The notes: generated by a model not told the origin, from the sequence alone. A DNA stretch of 64,000 nucleotides from Pseudomonas sp. GV071 (GCF_003050835.1 NZ_QAOJ01000007.1:186001-250000); one strand, 5' to 3'; shown: positions 28,181 to 38,032, counted from the stretch's first letter. Numbers and translations are program-made.

Positions 28181-28507
28181 ATGCGCCCTATGAAACAGGC
28201 TATTTATTCCAGCCGTACGGCTGACAAGTTCGTCGTTCGTTTACCCGATGGCATGCGCGAGCGCATCGCGGATGTAGCGCGTAATCATCACCGCAGCATG
28301 AACTCCGAGATCATCGCTCGTCTGGAACAGAGCATGCTCCAGGAAGGCTCGCTGGACGAAGACCTGAGCATGCGCCTCGATAGACCGGAACTGTCCCTGC
28401 ATGAGCGTGAGCTGCTGCAACGGTTTCGCCAACTGTCCCGTCGCCAGCAAAACGCCCTGGTCGCTTTGATCGCCCACGATGCCGAGATGAACGCGGAAGA
28501 GGCCTAA
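28181..28507 (+). CDS. amrZ: ribbon-helix-helix regulator of alginate and motility
   Basis: The 108-residue protein is an Arc/MetJ-type DNA-binding protein. The ribbon-helix-helix is at about 17-60 ([39 protein letters not shown]), and the C-terminal part [30 protein letters not shown] mediates higher-order assembly. Residue for residue it closely resembles AmrZ (AlgZ) of P. aeruginosa as I recall it, which controls alginate, twitching, flagellar genes and c-di-GMP enzymes. No strong ribosome-binding site precedes the ATG. A second ATG three codons later is possible. It ends at a strong terminator shared with mgtE. Confidence 0.94.
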   Translation: MRPMKQAIYSSRTADKFVVRLPDGMRERIADVARNHHRSMNSEIIARLEQSMLQEGSLDEDLSMRLDRPELSLHERELLQRFRQLSRRQQNALVALIAHDAEMNAEEA

Positions 28508-28542
28508 GCCGGCCCCCACTGCTTCAGTTTCCAAGCCTCCAT

Positions 28543-28569
28543 AAAAAAACCGCCAACGGCGGTTTTTTT
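28543..28569. terminator. bidirectional rho-independent terminator
   Basis: A GC core CCGCC/GGCGG with a three-base loop, flanked by seven A and seven T residues that extend the stem. It lies between convergent amrZ and mgtE. Confidence 0.92.
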
Positions 28570-28599
28570 ATGTCTGCGGTTTGCCCCCTGCAAAGGGCG

Positions 28600-30042
28600 C
28601 TAGAGCAGGAACAGCGTTGCCAGGCCAAGGAAGATAAAGAAGCCGCCGCTGTCGGTCACCGCAGTGATCATCACACTGGAACCCAGCGCCGGATCGCGCC
28701 CCAAACGGGTCAGGGTCATGGGAATCAGCACCCCCATAAACGCTGCGAGCAACAGGTTGAGCGTCATCGCCGCAGTCATCACTATGCCTAACGACCAACT
28801 GCCGTAGAGCATGTAAGCGACCACACCGATCACCCCACCCCAGACCACGCCATTGAACAGCGAAACCGCCAATTCCTTGCGCATCAGGCGTGACGTGTTG
28901 CCGGTGCTGACTTGGTCCAACGCCATGGCGCGAACGATCATGGTGATGGTCTGGTTGCCCGAGTTGCCACCAATCCCGGCCACGATAGGCATCAACGCCG
29001 CCAGCGCTACCAGCTTCTCGATGGAGCCTTCAAACAGGCCGATTACTCGCGAGGCAATGAACGCGGTGATCAGGTTGACGGCCAGCCAGGACCAGCGGTT
29101 ACGCAGCGATTTCCACACCGAGGCGAAGATATCTTCTTCCTCGCGCAGACCCGCCATGTTCAACACTTCGGTTTCGCTTTCTTCACGAATCAGGTCGACC
29201 ATTTCATCGATGGTCAGACGGCCGATCAGCTTGCCGTTCTTATCGACGACAGGCGCCGAAATCAGGTCGTAACGCTCGAACGCTTGTGCGGCGTCATAGG
29301 CGTCTTCGTCCGGGTGAAAGCTCACCGGATCGTCGGCCATCACCTCGGCCACTTGCTTGTCCGGATCATTAACCAGCAACCGCTTGATCGGCAGCACCCC
29401 CTTGAGCACGCCGTCGTAGTCGACCACAAAGAGTTTGTCGGTATGGCCCGGCAACTCTTTCAGGCGGCGCAGATAACGCAACACCACTTCCAGGCTGACA
29501 TCTTCGCGGATGGTGACCATCTCGAAGTCCATCAGCGCGCCGACCTGATCTTCCTCGTAAGACAACGCCGAGCGCACGCGCTCGCGCTGCTGCGCATCGA
29601 GGGTTTCCATCAGTTCGTGGACAACGTCACGCGGCAGTTCTGGCGCCAGGTCGGCCAGTTCGTCGGCGTCCATGTCCTTGGCGGCCGCGAGAATCTCGTG
29701 ATCGTCCATGTCGGCGATCAGCGTTTCACGAACCGAGTCGGATACTTCCAGCAGGATGTCGCCATCGCGCTCGGCTTTAACCAACTGCCATACGGTCAGA
29801 CGGTCATCGAGCGGCAAGGCTTCGAGAATGTGGGCAACGTCGGCGGAGTGGAGATCATCGAGCTTGCGTTGCAACTCGGCGAGATTCTGCCGGTGGACCA
29901 GGCTTTCCACCCGTTCCTGATGCTGGCCTTCCTGACGATGCGTCAGGTCTTCGACCAGCTTGTGCCGGTGCAGCAGTTCAACGACTTGTGCGAGTCGGTC
30001 CTGCAGACTTTCTTGCGGCTTTTTTGCTTCTACTTCGGTCAT
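28600..30042 (-). CDS. mgtE: magnesium transporter
   Basis: The 480-residue inner-membrane Mg2+ channel has an N-terminal superhelical MgtE domain (about 30-140), two CBS domains (about 145-265; VLPIKRLLVNDPDK and LIGRLTIDEMVDL) and five C-terminal transmembrane helices. The latter contain the signature IGGNSGNQTITMIVRAMA and LLAAFMGVLIPMTL. The N-domain and CBS domains sense cytoplasmic Mg2+. I start at the ATG at 30042 because GGAG lies seven bases upstream. An ATG four codons earlier is less likely. It is a single-gene unit. Confidence 0.95.
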   Translation of the reverse strand: MTEVEAKKPQESLQDRLAQVVELLHRHKLVEDLTHRQEGQHQERVESLVHRQNLAELQRKLDDLHSADVAHILEALPLDDRLTVWQLVKAERDGDILLEVSDSVRETLIADMDDHEILAAAKDMDADELADLAPELPRDVVHELMETLDAQQRERVRSALSYEEDQVGALMDFEMVTIREDVSLEVVLRYLRRLKELPGHTDKLFVVDYDGVLKGVLPIKRLLVNDPDKQVAEVMADDPVSFHPDEDAYDAAQAFERYDLISAPVVDKNGKLIGRLTIDEMVDLIREESETEVLNMAGLREEEDIFASVWKSLRNRWSWLAVNLITAFIASRVIGLFEGSIEKLVALAALMPIVAGIGGNSGNQTITMIVRAMALDQVSTGNTSRLMRKELAVSLFNGVVWGGVIGVVAYMLYGSWSLGIVMTAAMTLNLLLAAFMGVLIPMTLTRLGRDPALGSSVMITAVTDSGGFFIFLGLATLFLL

Positions 30043-30359
30043 AGCACACTCCACCCCCAGCGGCAGAGCGCGCCAAAGGGATCAATCAGTCAATTCTTGA
30101 TTGGTAAAGCGAGGTATTGAGCTACTACTGGGTAAGTCCATGATGGCAATCCATAAGCCTCGGCGAGGCTGACCGGCAAATGATACCACTGCTCCTAGGC
30201 TTTGCATGCGACAAAATCAGGCAAGAACAAGCGCTTGCACCACAAAGCTAGGTTTTCTCTGAATCCTTTGTACGACGCATTAGAAAGCCCTGGAGGCACG
30301 ACAGAGCGAAGAAAAAATAGGCGTAGGGTGGACGAACAAACGTCATGGAGGACACCCCA
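30043..30359. other. intergenic region between mgtE and the small exported protein gene
   Basis: About 315 bases between divergent genes. I found no tRNA, no recognised riboswitch and no clear consensus promoter. It contains a six-base-pair inverted repeat around 30082-30106. Confidence 0.4.
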
Positions 30360-30857
30360 ATGCATGCCGCACTTTGCGCTACCGCACTGACCCTATCGCT
30401 CTGCCCAGTCGCGCTGTTTGCCGCGACTGTTTACCGCTGCGAAGACCACAACGGGCGAGTCACCTTCACCCATTTGGGCTGCGCAAGTGATCAACAAACC
30501 CAGCTACAGACGGCGGATAACCCACCGCCCAGTGGCGGCACCAAAGAAACCGAAAAAGCCGCCGAAAAAAACCAGCCCACAACAAAACCCACGGAACAAG
30601 AACACCGAGCGGTGGTAGGTATTGGTCAGCGCGAGGACGGCTGCGGCAATCTGCTCACAGCCAGGGAACGGCGCAAGGCCATGATCGACAAGGAGGCGCG
30701 CGCCGGCATGTCGCGAGCAGACGTCGAGAGCATGCTCGGCAAACCGCACAGCATCAGCAGCCAGAACGGCAAACTGCGTTACAACTACGTGGACAAACAG
30801 GACAACAACCGCAAGCGCAGCATCAGCTTCGATGCCGACGGCTGTGTTAAATCCTAG
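30360..30857 (+). CDS. small exported protein with DUF4124-like N-terminus and BamE/SmpA-like C-terminus
   Basis: The 165-residue product has a Sec signal peptide (MHAALCATALTLSLCPVALFA, cut before ATVYRCEDHN). A DUF4124-type stretch follows (VYRCEDHNGRVTFTHLGC) and then a Lys/Thr/Glu/Pro-rich linker. The C-terminal half (about 100-160) resembles the small lipoprotein fold of BamE/OmlA (MSRADVESMLGKPHSI ... YVDKQDNNRKRSISFDADGCV). GGAGG lies eight bases before the ATG at 30360. The ATG at 30345 overlaps that site and is not used. The precise role is unknown; an envelope location is the firm part. Confidence 0.8.
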   Translation: MHAALCATALTLSLCPVALFAATVYRCEDHNGRVTFTHLGCASDQQTQLQTADNPPPSGGTKETEKAAEKNQPTTKPTEQEHRAVVGIGQREDGCGNLLTARERRKAMIDKEARAGMSRADVESMLGKPHSISSQNGKLRYNYVDKQDNNRKRSISFDADGCVKS

Positions 30858-30865
30858 GCAATAAA

Positions 30866-30893
30866 AAAGGGCCTGCATGTCTGCAGGCCCTTT
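30866..30893 (-). terminator. terminator between the exported protein gene and tRNA-Arg
   Basis: A perfect 12-base-pair stem (AAAGGGCCTGCA with TGCAGGCCCTTT, four-base loop). On the minus strand it is followed by six T residues, so it ends the tRNA transcript. On the plus strand only TTTAAAT follows, so it probably acts for the exported protein gene too. Confidence 0.85.
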
Positions 30894-30898
30894 AAATA

Positions 30899-30975
30899 TG
30901 GTGCACTCAGGAGGATTCGAACCTCCGACCGCTCGGTTCGTAGCCGAGTACTCTATCCAGCTGAGCTATGAGTGC
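30899..30975 (-). tRNA. tRNA-Arg (anticodon ACG), copy 2
   Basis: A 77-base cloverleaf with encoded CCA. The acceptor GCACTCA pairs with TGAGTGC, the anticodon loop is CTACGAA between CTCGG and CCGAG, and the T arm is GGAGG TTCGAAT CCTCC. ACG (read as ICG) decodes CGU/CGC/CGA. It is identical in sequence to the upstream copy at 31068-31144. Confidence 0.97.
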
Positions 30976-31067
30976 AAGTACAACTTTTTACTACTTTCAG
31001 AGACTCTCAACTTCAATCTCTGACTTAAATCGCCGACTTGTTTTAGCAACAAATCAGGCTGTTTAAA

Positions 31068-31144
31068 TGGTGCACTCAGGAGGATTCGAACCTCCGACCG
31101 CTCGGTTCGTAGCCGAGTACTCTATCCAGCTGAGCTATGAGTGC
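31068..31144 (-). tRNA. tRNA-Arg (anticodon ACG), copy 1
   Basis: The same 77 bases as the gene at 30899-30975, 92 bases upstream of it in the direction of transcription. The spacer sequences differ, so this is a local tandem duplication of the tRNA gene itself. Confidence 0.97.
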
Positions 31145-31251
31145 ACAGGTGACGCAAATTATACAGCTTCGAAATTGATCTTCAACCAATTTTTCCAGTA
31201 ATTTCAACGACTTACCGTTAAATCCCAGAACATCAATTTCGTTGAAATTAA

Positions 31252-31342
31252 TGGCGGAGAAGGGGGGATTCGAACCCCCGACACCCTTTTGAGGTGTACT
31301 CCCTTAGCAGGGGAGCGCCTTCGGCCACTCGGCCACCTCTCC
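31252..31342 (-). tRNA. tRNA-Ser (anticodon GCT)
   Basis: A 91-base class II tRNA with a long variable arm (ACACCTCAAAAGGGTGT). The acceptor GGAGAGG pairs with the 3' end before G-CCA, and the anticodon loop is CTGCTAA between CTCCC and GGGAG. GCT reads AGC/AGU. It lies just downstream of csrA and upstream of the two tRNA-Arg genes on the same strand. Confidence 0.97.
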
Positions 31343-31403
31343 GCAACACGGGGCGCATGATATCCATGTTTTCCCCGTTTGCAAAGCCAAAAATTGATAA
31401 AAA

Positions 31404-31589
31404 TTAGTGGCTTGGTTCTTGGTCCTTCTCTTTCTGGATGCGCTGGTAGATTTCCTCGCGGTGCACAGCAACTTCTTTCGGCGCATTGACGCCAATTCGC
31501 ACCTGATTACCTTTAACGCCCAACACGGTGACAGTGACATCGTCACCTACCATCAGGGTCTCTCCGACCCGGCGAGTCAGAATCAGCAT
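31404..31589 (-). CDS. csrA: carbon storage regulator (RNA-binding translational regulator)
   Basis: The 61-residue CsrA/RsmA protein starts [20 protein letters not shown] and contains the [19 protein letters not shown]-binding segment with the key arginine. The homodimer binds GGA motifs in leaders of target mRNAs and is titrated by small RNAs such as RsmY/RsmZ in pseudomonads. I trimmed a 34-codon extension because AAGGAG precedes this ATG. It follows lysC, but with a terminator and its own putative promoter in between. It lies upstream of the tRNA-Ser/Arg cluster. Confidence 0.97.
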   Translation of the reverse strand: MLILTRRVGETLMVGDDVTVTVLGVKGNQVRIGVNAPKEVAVHREEIYQRIQKEKDQEPSH

Positions 31590-31649
31590 TCCCTTTCTCC
31601 TTACGGATTTACAGTTCAGGACAACTAGACAGTCTGCAAAAATTAAAAT

Positions 31650-31692
31650 GGTGACGGCAGCGGCGCATATCAACCACCCCGCTGCCGTCACC
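31650..31692 (-). promoter_or_regulatory. long perfect hairpin in the csrA leader, followed by a T-rich run
   Basis: Bases 31650-31663 (GGTGACGGCAGCGG) pair perfectly with 31679-31692 to give a 14-base-pair stem with a 15-base loop. On the minus strand the stem is followed by ATTTTAATTTTTGC. It resembles a terminator, yet it sits about 60 bases upstream of the csrA ATG and downstream of the likely csrA promoter. It could be an attenuator, a 5' stabiliser, or a second lysC terminator. Confidence 0.65.
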
Positions 31693-31697
31693 CAAGT

Positions 31698-31726
31698 ATT
31701 GACTAGTGTAGGCAGAAAGAAAGTTC
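31698..31726 (-). promoter_or_regulatory. candidate AlgU (sigma-22)-type promoter of csrA
   Basis: The minus strand carries an exact GAACTT -35 (31726-31721) and, after 18 bases, TCAAT as a possible -10. The overlapping CTACACT (about 31712-31706) also resembles a sigma-S -10. The spacing is one base long for AlgU. AlgU control of rsmA has been reported in P. aeruginosa, which makes the site credible but not proven. Confidence 0.4.
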
Positions 31727-31748
31727 CGCCTACCCCGCCAAAAAGACA

Positions 31749-31774
31749 AAAGGCGCGGAATCAACCGCGCCTTT
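31749..31774 (-). terminator. rho-independent terminator of lysC
   Basis: A ten-base-pair stem (AAAGGCGCGG with CCGCGCCTTT) with a six-base loop, followed on the minus strand by TTTTGTCTTTTT. It lies 12 bases past the lysC stop. Confidence 0.9.
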
Positions 31775-31785
31775 CGAATAATCGC

Positions 31786-33021
31786 TTACTCGCCCTGCCG
31801 GGCTGGGGCATCCAGCTCGAAGGCGGTGTGCAGTGCGCGCACTGCCAGCTCCAGGTATTTCTCTTCAATCACCACCGAAACCTTGATTTCAGAGGTCGAG
31901 ATCATCTGGATATTGATGCTTTCCTTGGCCAGTGCTTCGAACATGCGGCTGGCAACACCCGCATGAGAGCGCATGCCAACACCTACGATCGATACCTTGG
32001 CGATCTTCAGATCACCACTGACTTCACGAGCATTAATCTCGCGCGCAGTCTGCTCCAGCACTTGCTGGGCGTTCTGGTAGTCGTTGCGGTGCACGGTGAA
32101 GGTGAAATCGGTGGTGTTATCGTGCGCGACGTTCTGCACGATCATGTCCACTTCAATGTTCGCGGCGCTGATCGGGCCGAGAATTTTGAAGGCCACACCG
32201 GGGGTATCCGGCACGCCACGGATGGTCAGCTTGGCTTCGTCGCGGTTGAAGGCGATGCCGGAGATGATCGGCTGTTCCATGGATTCCTCTTCATCAATAG
32301 TAATAAGGGTGCCCGGACCCTCTTGGAAGCTGTGCAACACGCGCAGCGGGACGTTGTACTTGCCGGCGAATTCCACCGAACGAATCTGCAGCACCTTGGA
32401 GCCCAGGCTGGCCATTTCCAGCATTTCTTCGAAGGTGATCTTGTCCAGACGGCGAGCCTGGGGCACTACGCGCGGGTCGGTGGTGTAAACACCGTCGACG
32501 TCGGTGTAGATCTGGCACTCATCCGCCTTCAGCGCCGCCGCCAGGGCTACGCCAGTGGTGTCGGAACCGCCACGGCCGAGGGTAGTGATGTTGCCCTGCT
32601 CGTCCACACCTTGGAAACCTGCGACTACCACCACGCGTCCTGCCTTGAGGTCAGCGCGAATTTTCTGGTCGTCGATCTGCAGGATGCGTGCTTTGTTGTG
32701 GGCGCTGTCAGTGAGAATGCGCACCTGATTACCGGTGTACGACACCGCCGGCACACCGCGCTTGATCAGGGCCATGGCCAACAGGGCAATGGTCACCTGC
32801 TCACCGGTGGACACCATCACATCCAGTTCGCGCGGAACCGGTTGCTCACTAATCTGCTTGGCCAGGTCGATCAGGCGGTTGGTTTCACCGCTCATGGCCG
32901 ACAACACGATGACCAGCTCATTGCCGGCTTCGTGGAATTTCTTGACCTTCTCGGCCACCTGCTCGATACGCTCGACGGTGCCGACGGAGGTGCCCCCAAA
33001 CTTCTGTACGATCAAAGCCAT
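31786..33021 (-). CDS. lysC: aspartate kinase
   Basis: The 411-residue enzyme phosphorylates aspartate, the first step to lysine, threonine and methionine. The N-terminal amino acid kinase domain has MALIVQKFGGTSVG and later TLGRGGSDTTGVALAAAL. Two C-terminal ACT domains (about 265-400; GVPDTPGVAFKILGPISAANIEVDMI and VGVGMRSHAGVASRMFEAL) bind inhibitory amino acids. The length is standard for the Pseudomonas alpha-type kinase. It follows alaS with an 87-base gap that contains a hairpin. The alaS-lysC-csrA order is the usual one in Pseudomonas. Confidence 0.96.
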   Translation of the reverse strand: MALIVQKFGGTSVGTVERIEQVAEKVKKFHEAGNELVIVLSAMSGETNRLIDLAKQISEQPVPRELDVMVSTGEQVTIALLAMALIKRGVPAVSYTGNQVRILTDSAHNKARILQIDDQKIRADLKAGRVVVVAGFQGVDEQGNITTLGRGGSDTTGVALAAALKADECQIYTDVDGVYTTDPRVVPQARRLDKITFEEMLEMASLGSKVLQIRSVEFAGKYNVPLRVLHSFQEGPGTLITIDEEESMEQPIISGIAFNRDEAKLTIRGVPDTPGVAFKILGPISAANIEVDMIVQNVAHDNTTDFTFTVHRNDYQNAQQVLEQTAREINAREVSGDLKIAKVSIVGVGMRSHAGVASRMFEALAKESINIQMISTSEIKVSVVIEEKYLELAVRALHTAFELDAPARQGE

Positions 33022-33063
33022 TTGCAGCTGCCTCAGCCCCTCATTAATCAGTCGCCTCGACCC

Positions 33064-33096
33064 GTTGCCAAGGCCTGCCGGGCAGCAGGCGGCAAC
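33064..33096 (-). other. bulged hairpin between alaS and lysC
   Basis: GTTGCC (33064-33069) pairs with GGCAAC (33091-33096). Inside it, after a three-base bulge, GCCTGC pairs with GCAGGC. No T run follows in either direction, so it is not a simple terminator. Confidence 0.4.
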
Positions 33097-33108
33097 TTGG
33101 GTCGAGCG

Positions 33109-35733
33109 TTATAGACCCTGTTCGACGAATGGCACAGTCAGCGCCAGCGCGGCATCCAGTGCGCCGGCGTCAACGCCGCCGCCCTGCGCCATGTCCGGGC
33201 GACCGCCGCCTTTGCCGCCGACCGCTTGTGCGGCCTGCTTCATCAAATCACCAGCCTTGAGCTGCGCGGTCAGGTCCTGGGTAACGCCTGCGACCAGCAC
33301 AACTTTGTCATCGCTCACCCCGCCAAGCAGGATCACTGCGCGGCCGAGCTTGTTCTTCAGCTGGTCGACCAGCGCCAACAGCGCCTTGCCGTCCAAGCCA
33401 TCCAGACGATGGGCGAGTACCTTCACGCCTTTCACATCCACTGCCGAACCGGAGAGGTCATCGCCTGCCGCACTCGCGGCCTTGGCCTTGAGCTGCTCCA
33501 GTTCTTTTTCCAGCTGACGGTTGCGTTCAACCAGACCGCCGAGCTTGTCCAACAGGTTGTCGCGGTTGCCTTTGACCAGCACCGCGGCTTCTTTCAGTTG
33601 TTCTTCAGCACCGTTCAGGTACGCCAACGCCGCAGCGCCGGTGACCGCTTCGATACGGCGCACGCCAGCGGCCACGCCGCCTTCGCTGATGATTTTGAAC
33701 AGCGCGATGTCGCCGGTGCGCGAGGCGTGAATACCGCCGCACAGTTCCACGGAGAAGCTGCCGCCCATGCTCAGCACGCGCACGTTGTCGCCGTATTTCT
33801 CACCGAACAGCGCCATGGCGCCTTTGTTCTTGGCAGTTTCGATATCGGTTTCTTCGGTCTCGACCGCAGTGTTTTTGCGGATCTCGGCGTTGACGATGTC
33901 TTCCAGCGCTTTGATCTGCTCAGGCTTGATCGCCTCGAAGTGGCTGAAGTCGAAACGCAGGCGCTGGCTATCAACCAGCGAGCCTTTCTGTTGCACGTGC
34001 TCACCCAGCACCTGGCGCAAGGCCGCGTGCAGCAAGTGGGTGGCCGAGTGGTTCAGCGAAGTGGCTTGGCGTACGTCGGCTTCAACGTGGGACTCAACCG
34101 CAGCGCCAACCTTCAGGCTGCCTTCGGTGACCACGCCGTGGTGCAGGAACGCGCCGCCAGCTTTGGTGGTGTCGCGCACATCGAAGCGCACGCCATTCGC
34201 CTGCAGGAAACCACAGTCACCAATCTGGCCGCCGGACTCGGCGTAGAACGGGGTCTGGTCGAGGACCACTACGCCCTCTTCGCCTGCGGCCAGCGCATCG
34301 ACTGGCTGACCGGCTTTGAACAGCGCCAGAACCTTGCCGTTGCCGGAGGTGGCGTTGTAGCCGAGGAATACGGTTTCGCTGTCGACCTTGACCAGGCTGT
34401 TGTAGTCCATGCCGAACGAGCTGGCCGAACGTGCACGCACGCGCTGGGCTTCCATCTCACGTTCGAAACCAGCTTCGTCGAGGGTCAGCTCGCGCTCACG
34501 GGCGATGTCGCCGGTCAGGTCCATCGGGAAGCCGAAGGTGTCGTACAGCTTGAAGATCACTTCGCCCGGAATCACGCTACCTTTGAGCTCGGCCAGATCC
34601 TGCTCGAGGATTTTCAGGCCCTGCTCCAGAGTCTTGGCGAACTGTTCTTCTTCAGTCTTCAGCACGCGCTCAATGTGCGCTTGCTGCTGTTTCAGCTCTG
34701 GGAAGGCTTCGCCCATCTCAGCCACAAGCGCGGCAACGATCTGGTAGAAGAAGCTGCCCTTGGCGCCCAACTTGTTACCGTGACGGCAAGCGCGACGGAT
34801 GATGCGGCGCAGCACATAACCACGGCCTTCGTTGGACGGGGTTACGCCGTCGGCAATCAGGAAGCCGCAGGAACGGATGTGGTCAGCCACTACTTTCAGC
34901 GACGGCTGATCGTCGTTGGTGCAACCAATGGCCTTGGCGCAAGCGGCCAACAGGCTTTGGAACAGGTCGATTTCATAGTTAGAGTGCACGTGCTGCAGCA
35001 CGGCGCTGATCCGTTCCAGACCCATGCCGGTGTCCACCGACGGTGCAGGCAGCGGGTGCAGCACGCCATCGGCGGTGCGGTTGAACTGCATGAAAACGTT
35101 GTTCCAGATCTCGATGTAACGGTCACCGTCTTCTTCCGGCGAGCCAGGTGGGCCGCCCCAGATGTCGGCGCCGTGGTCGAAGAAGATCTCGGTGCAAGGA
35201 CCGCACGGGCCGGTATCACCCATGGTCCAGAAGTTGTCGGAAGCGTACGGCGCGCCCTTGTTGTCGCCGATACGGACCATGCGTTCAGCCGGTACGCCGA
35301 CTTCCTTGGTCCAGATGTCGTAGGCCTCGTCATCGCTGGCGTAGACCGTTACCCAAAGTTTTTCTTTGGGCAGGTTCAGCCATTTGTCCGAGGTGAGGAA
35401 TTGCCAGGCGTAGTTGATCGCGTCGCGCTTGAAGTAGTCGCCGAAGCTGAAGTTGCCGAGCATTTCGAAGAAGGTGTGGTGACGTGCGGTGTAACCGACG
35501 TTTTCCAGGTCGTTGTGCTTGCCGCCTGCGCGCACGCACTTCTGGCTGCTGACGGCGCGGGTGTAGGCGCGCTTTTCCTGGCCCAGGAAGCAGTCTTTGA
35601 ACTGGTTCATCCCGGCATTGGTAAACAGCAGCGTCGGGTCATTGCCCGGAATCAACGAGCTGGAAGCAACACGGGTGTGACCCTGTTCTTCGAAGAAGCG
35701 GAGGAAGGCTTCACGGATTTCTGCGCTTTTCAT
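33109..35733 (-). CDS. alaS: alanyl-tRNA synthetase
   Basis: The 874-residue class II synthetase has an aminoacylation domain with [15 protein letters not shown] near the N-terminus and an editing domain with the zinc-binding motifs HSATH and [15 protein letters not shown]-terminal oligomerisation domain follows ([22 protein letters not shown]). I start at the ATG at 35733 ([14 protein letters not shown]), with GGGAAAA upstream. An ATG four codons earlier is rejected. It is an essential gene, upstream of lysC. Confidence 0.97.
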   Translation of the reverse strand: MKSAEIREAFLRFFEEQGHTRVASSSLIPGNDPTLLFTNAGMNQFKDCFLGQEKRAYTRAVSSQKCVRAGGKHNDLENVGYTARHHTFFEMLGNFSFGDYFKRDAINYAWQFLTSDKWLNLPKEKLWVTVYASDDEAYDIWTKEVGVPAERMVRIGDNKGAPYASDNFWTMGDTGPCGPCTEIFFDHGADIWGGPPGSPEEDGDRYIEIWNNVFMQFNRTADGVLHPLPAPSVDTGMGLERISAVLQHVHSNYEIDLFQSLLAACAKAIGCTNDDQPSLKVVADHIRSCGFLIADGVTPSNEGRGYVLRRIIRRACRHGNKLGAKGSFFYQIVAALVAEMGEAFPELKQQQAHIERVLKTEEEQFAKTLEQGLKILEQDLAELKGSVIPGEVIFKLYDTFGFPMDLTGDIARERELTLDEAGFEREMEAQRVRARSASSFGMDYNSLVKVDSETVFLGYNATSGNGKVLALFKAGQPVDALAAGEEGVVVLDQTPFYAESGGQIGDCGFLQANGVRFDVRDTTKAGGAFLHHGVVTEGSLKVGAAVESHVEADVRQATSLNHSATHLLHAALRQVLGEHVQQKGSLVDSQRLRFDFSHFEAIKPEQIKALEDIVNAEIRKNTAVETEETDIETAKNKGAMALFGEKYGDNVRVLSMGGSFSVELCGGIHASRTGDIALFKIISEGGVAAGVRRIEAVTGAAALAYLNGAEEQLKEAAVLVKGNRDNLLDKLGGLVERNRQLEKELEQLKAKAASAAGDDLSGSAVDVKGVKVLAHRLDGLDGKALLALVDQLKNKLGRAVILLGGVSDDKVVLVAGVTQDLTAQLKAGDLMKQAAQAVGGKGGGRPDMAQGGGVDAGALDAALALTVPFVEQGL

Positions 35734-35878
35734 AAATTTTCCCACGGGAAGGCGGCGATCTAATTAGGTACAGCGCGCGGCAGGGCTAATGGCTACCGCT
35801 TTTAGGCCGGCAAAGGGCCGCATTATATCGGCCCAAGCCCCGGGGTACAGTGCCTTTGTTCGATAGTTAGCGGCGATT

Positions 35879-36901
35879 TCAAGCAGTTTTTTGCCCAGGC
35901 TCCCGGGCAAAGGCGGCGAATGCCTCGATCACCTGGTCGATATCAGTCCGGCTGACATCCAGATGGGTGACCAGACGCAGGCGCGCCGAGGCCGAAATGG
36001 TGATGCCCCGCGCGGCCAGAAACACCTTCAACGCCGCCGCTCGATCAGCCATTTGAACGTAGACCATATTGGTCTGCACCGGCTCAACGCTATAGCCCAA
36101 CTCCACCAGGCCGGCCGCCAAAGCCGCGGCATTGGCGTGGTCGTCGGCCAGTCGCTGCACCTGGTGCTCAAGGGCATAAAGCCCGGCTGCCGCCAGAATC
36201 CCGGCCTGGCGCATACCCCCGCCGACCATCTTGCGCAGGCGCCGTGCCTTTTCGATCAACTGCTCGGTACCGAGCAGCACCGAGCCAATCGGCGCGCCCA
36301 GGCCTTTGGACAGACACACCGAAACGGAGTCGAAATACTGAGTAATTTCCCGCGCCTCAACGCCCTGTTTCACCGCTGCGTTGTACAAACGGGCGCCGTC
36401 CAAGTGCAGTTGCAAGCCATGTTCCTGGGTCAGTTTGCGTGCAGCCGCCAGGTAGCTGAGCGGCAGCACTTTGCTTTGCATGGTGTTTTCCAGCGCCAGC
36501 AGACGGGTACGGGCAAAGTGAAAATCATCCGGTTTGATCGCTGCCGCCACGCGCGCCAAGTCCAGCGAGCCATCGGCTTCGACCTGCAACGGCTGCGGCT
36601 GGATCGAACCGAGCACCGCCGCGCCGCCACCTTCGTATTTGTAAGTGTGCGCCTCCTGACCAACTATGTACTCGTCGCCGCGCTCGCAATGCGCCATCAG
36701 GCCAAGCAGGTTGCTCATGGTGCCGCTGGGCACGAACAGGCCCCGGGCGAAGCCAAGCTTATCGGCCAGGTACTCTTGCAGACGGATGACGGTGGGGTCT
36801 TCGCCATACACATCGTCGCCCACCGGGGCATGCAACATAGCCTCGCGCATGCCGGGGGTTGGTTGAGTGACGGTGTCGCTACGCAGGTCAATAACGGGCA
36901 T
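35879..36901 (-). CDS. ltaE: low-specificity L-threonine aldolase
   Basis: The 340-residue PLP enzyme cleaves L-threonine or L-allo-threonine to glycine and acetaldehyde. It starts [22 protein letters not shown], the family N-terminus, and has [17 protein letters not shown] and the PLP-lysine motif [18 protein letters not shown]. The length is normal. It lies between astE and alaS on the same strand, with 80- and 145-base gaps, and probably forms its own unit. Confidence 0.94.
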   Translation of the reverse strand: MPVIDLRSDTVTQPTPGMREAMLHAPVGDDVYGEDPTVIRLQEYLADKLGFARGLFVPSGTMSNLLGLMAHCERGDEYIVGQEAHTYKYEGGGAAVLGSIQPQPLQVEADGSLDLARVAAAIKPDDFHFARTRLLALENTMQSKVLPLSYLAAARKLTQEHGLQLHLDGARLYNAAVKQGVEAREITQYFDSVSVCLSKGLGAPIGSVLLGTEQLIEKARRLRKMVGGGMRQAGILAAAGLYALEHQVQRLADDHANAAALAAGLVELGYSVEPVQTNMVYVQMADRAAALKVFLAARGITISASARLRLVTHLDVSRTDIDQVIEAFAAFAREPGQKTA

Positions 36902-36981
36902 TACGGGTCTCCTTCACGGCGGACCCTCGACCCTAAAGCAGCCGCCCGAGAGCGACAAGAGCTACTACGACTAAATGCCGA

Positions 36982-38001
36982 TTAAAGTGCAGCGGCGCTG
37001 GTGGGCACCACCAGAATGCCGGCGCGCAGGCCGTTTTTCACCTTGGGGTTGGGGAAGATAATCCGCGCGCCCTGCTCTTCCACCACCCAGCGCATGCCGG
37101 CAATGTCTTCAGCCAGCACATAACCGACCGGCAACTCGCTGAAGTTCTCGATATCCGCCGGCAGGTTGAGGTGGAAGGAATCGCTGTGCTTGATGATTTC
37201 CCGCGCCACGGCAAACAGCTGCAGGCCATCGAGGTTACTCGCGTCCAACGCCGGCTCGCGGTTCTCGATCAGGCAGCGCAGGCGCGCTTCCAGCGCCTCG
37301 AGATTGATCCCATCGTTCTGGCCAAAGGCGCGTGCCTTGCCCAACTCCAGGGTGAAGGCCTCGGCATTCAACTGCGCATAGGTGTAGGCGCTGAAGGTAA
37401 TCGACGCCTTGCTTTGCAGCAGCACCGCCGCCACGCCGGCCGCCTTCAGGCGCGCCAGCTCGAGCACCGAGTGCTTGCAGCCCTCACGCCAGGGGTAGAG
37501 GGCGAATTGCTCGATCTTCGAGCCGCGAATGGCGGTGTGCAGGTCGTAATGCAGGCGCTGGCGTGGGACATCGGCCGGGGCCTGATTAAAAAAGGTCGCG
37601 CTCAAGCGCTCCAGCTCACAGGCACGCAGGGCCTCGAAACCACTGCTCTGCTCGTGACGGCCGTTGAACAGGCGGTTGATGTCCTGCTCTATATACCGCT
37701 CGCCCTTGCGCATGGCTTCGGGGTTGCCGAGCAGAAACAACATGCGTGCGCGCGGCTTCAGTTCGCCGCGGGCAATGCTGTGCAGCAGACGGTCGAGGAG
37801 CTCGATCGGTGCCGTTTCATTGCCGTGGATGCCGGCTGACAACAGCAGGTCGAGGCCACTGTCCTGCCCCGCCGGCGGAGTGATTTCCAATGCGCCCTCG
37901 GCCAGCCAGCGCAAGCGAGCGCCCTCGGGGGTCAGCTGAATCTTGGCGGCCGGTTCGCGGCCTACCAGGGTCAGTTCCAGCAACTTGCCGAGGGCTAACA
38001 T
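36982..38001 (-). CDS. astE: succinylglutamate desuccinylase
   Basis: The 339-residue zinc enzyme of the aspartoacylase family releases succinate and glutamate, the last step of the arginine succinyltransferase pathway. Zinc ligands are in [16 protein letters not shown] and in the [12 protein letters not shown] segment. The catalytic glutamate lies in the [14 protein letters not shown] region. It is the last gene of the aru/ast operon (aruE in Pseudomonas usage), 31 bases after the small unknown gene. Confidence 0.95.
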   Translation of the reverse strand: MLALGKLLELTLVGREPAAKIQLTPEGARLRWLAEGALEITPPAGQDSGLDLLLSAGIHGNETAPIELLDRLLHSIARGELKPRARMLFLLGNPEAMRKGERYIEQDINRLFNGRHEQSSGFEALRACELERLSATFFNQAPADVPRQRLHYDLHTAIRGSKIEQFALYPWREGCKHSVLELARLKAAGVAAVLLQSKASITFSAYTYAQLNAEAFTLELGKARAFGQNDGINLEALEARLRCLIENREPALDASNLDGLQLFAVAREIIKHSDSFHLNLPADIENFSELPVGYVLAEDIAGMRWVVEEQGARIIFPNPKVKNGLRAGILVVPTSAAAL

Positions 38002-38032
38002 GGGCTAAGTTCCGTCTTAGTGGGGGCGGGTA

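Noticed and set aside
30043..30359. A magnesium riboswitch upstream of mgtE
   Set aside because: No M-box-like or other conserved leader fold could be recognised; the mgtE side of this spacer has only a short inverted repeat.
33226..35763. An 845-codon open frame antisense to alaS
   Set aside because: It mirrors alaS over nearly its whole length, shows no recognisable family and is explained by high GC content making stop codons rare in the opposite strand.
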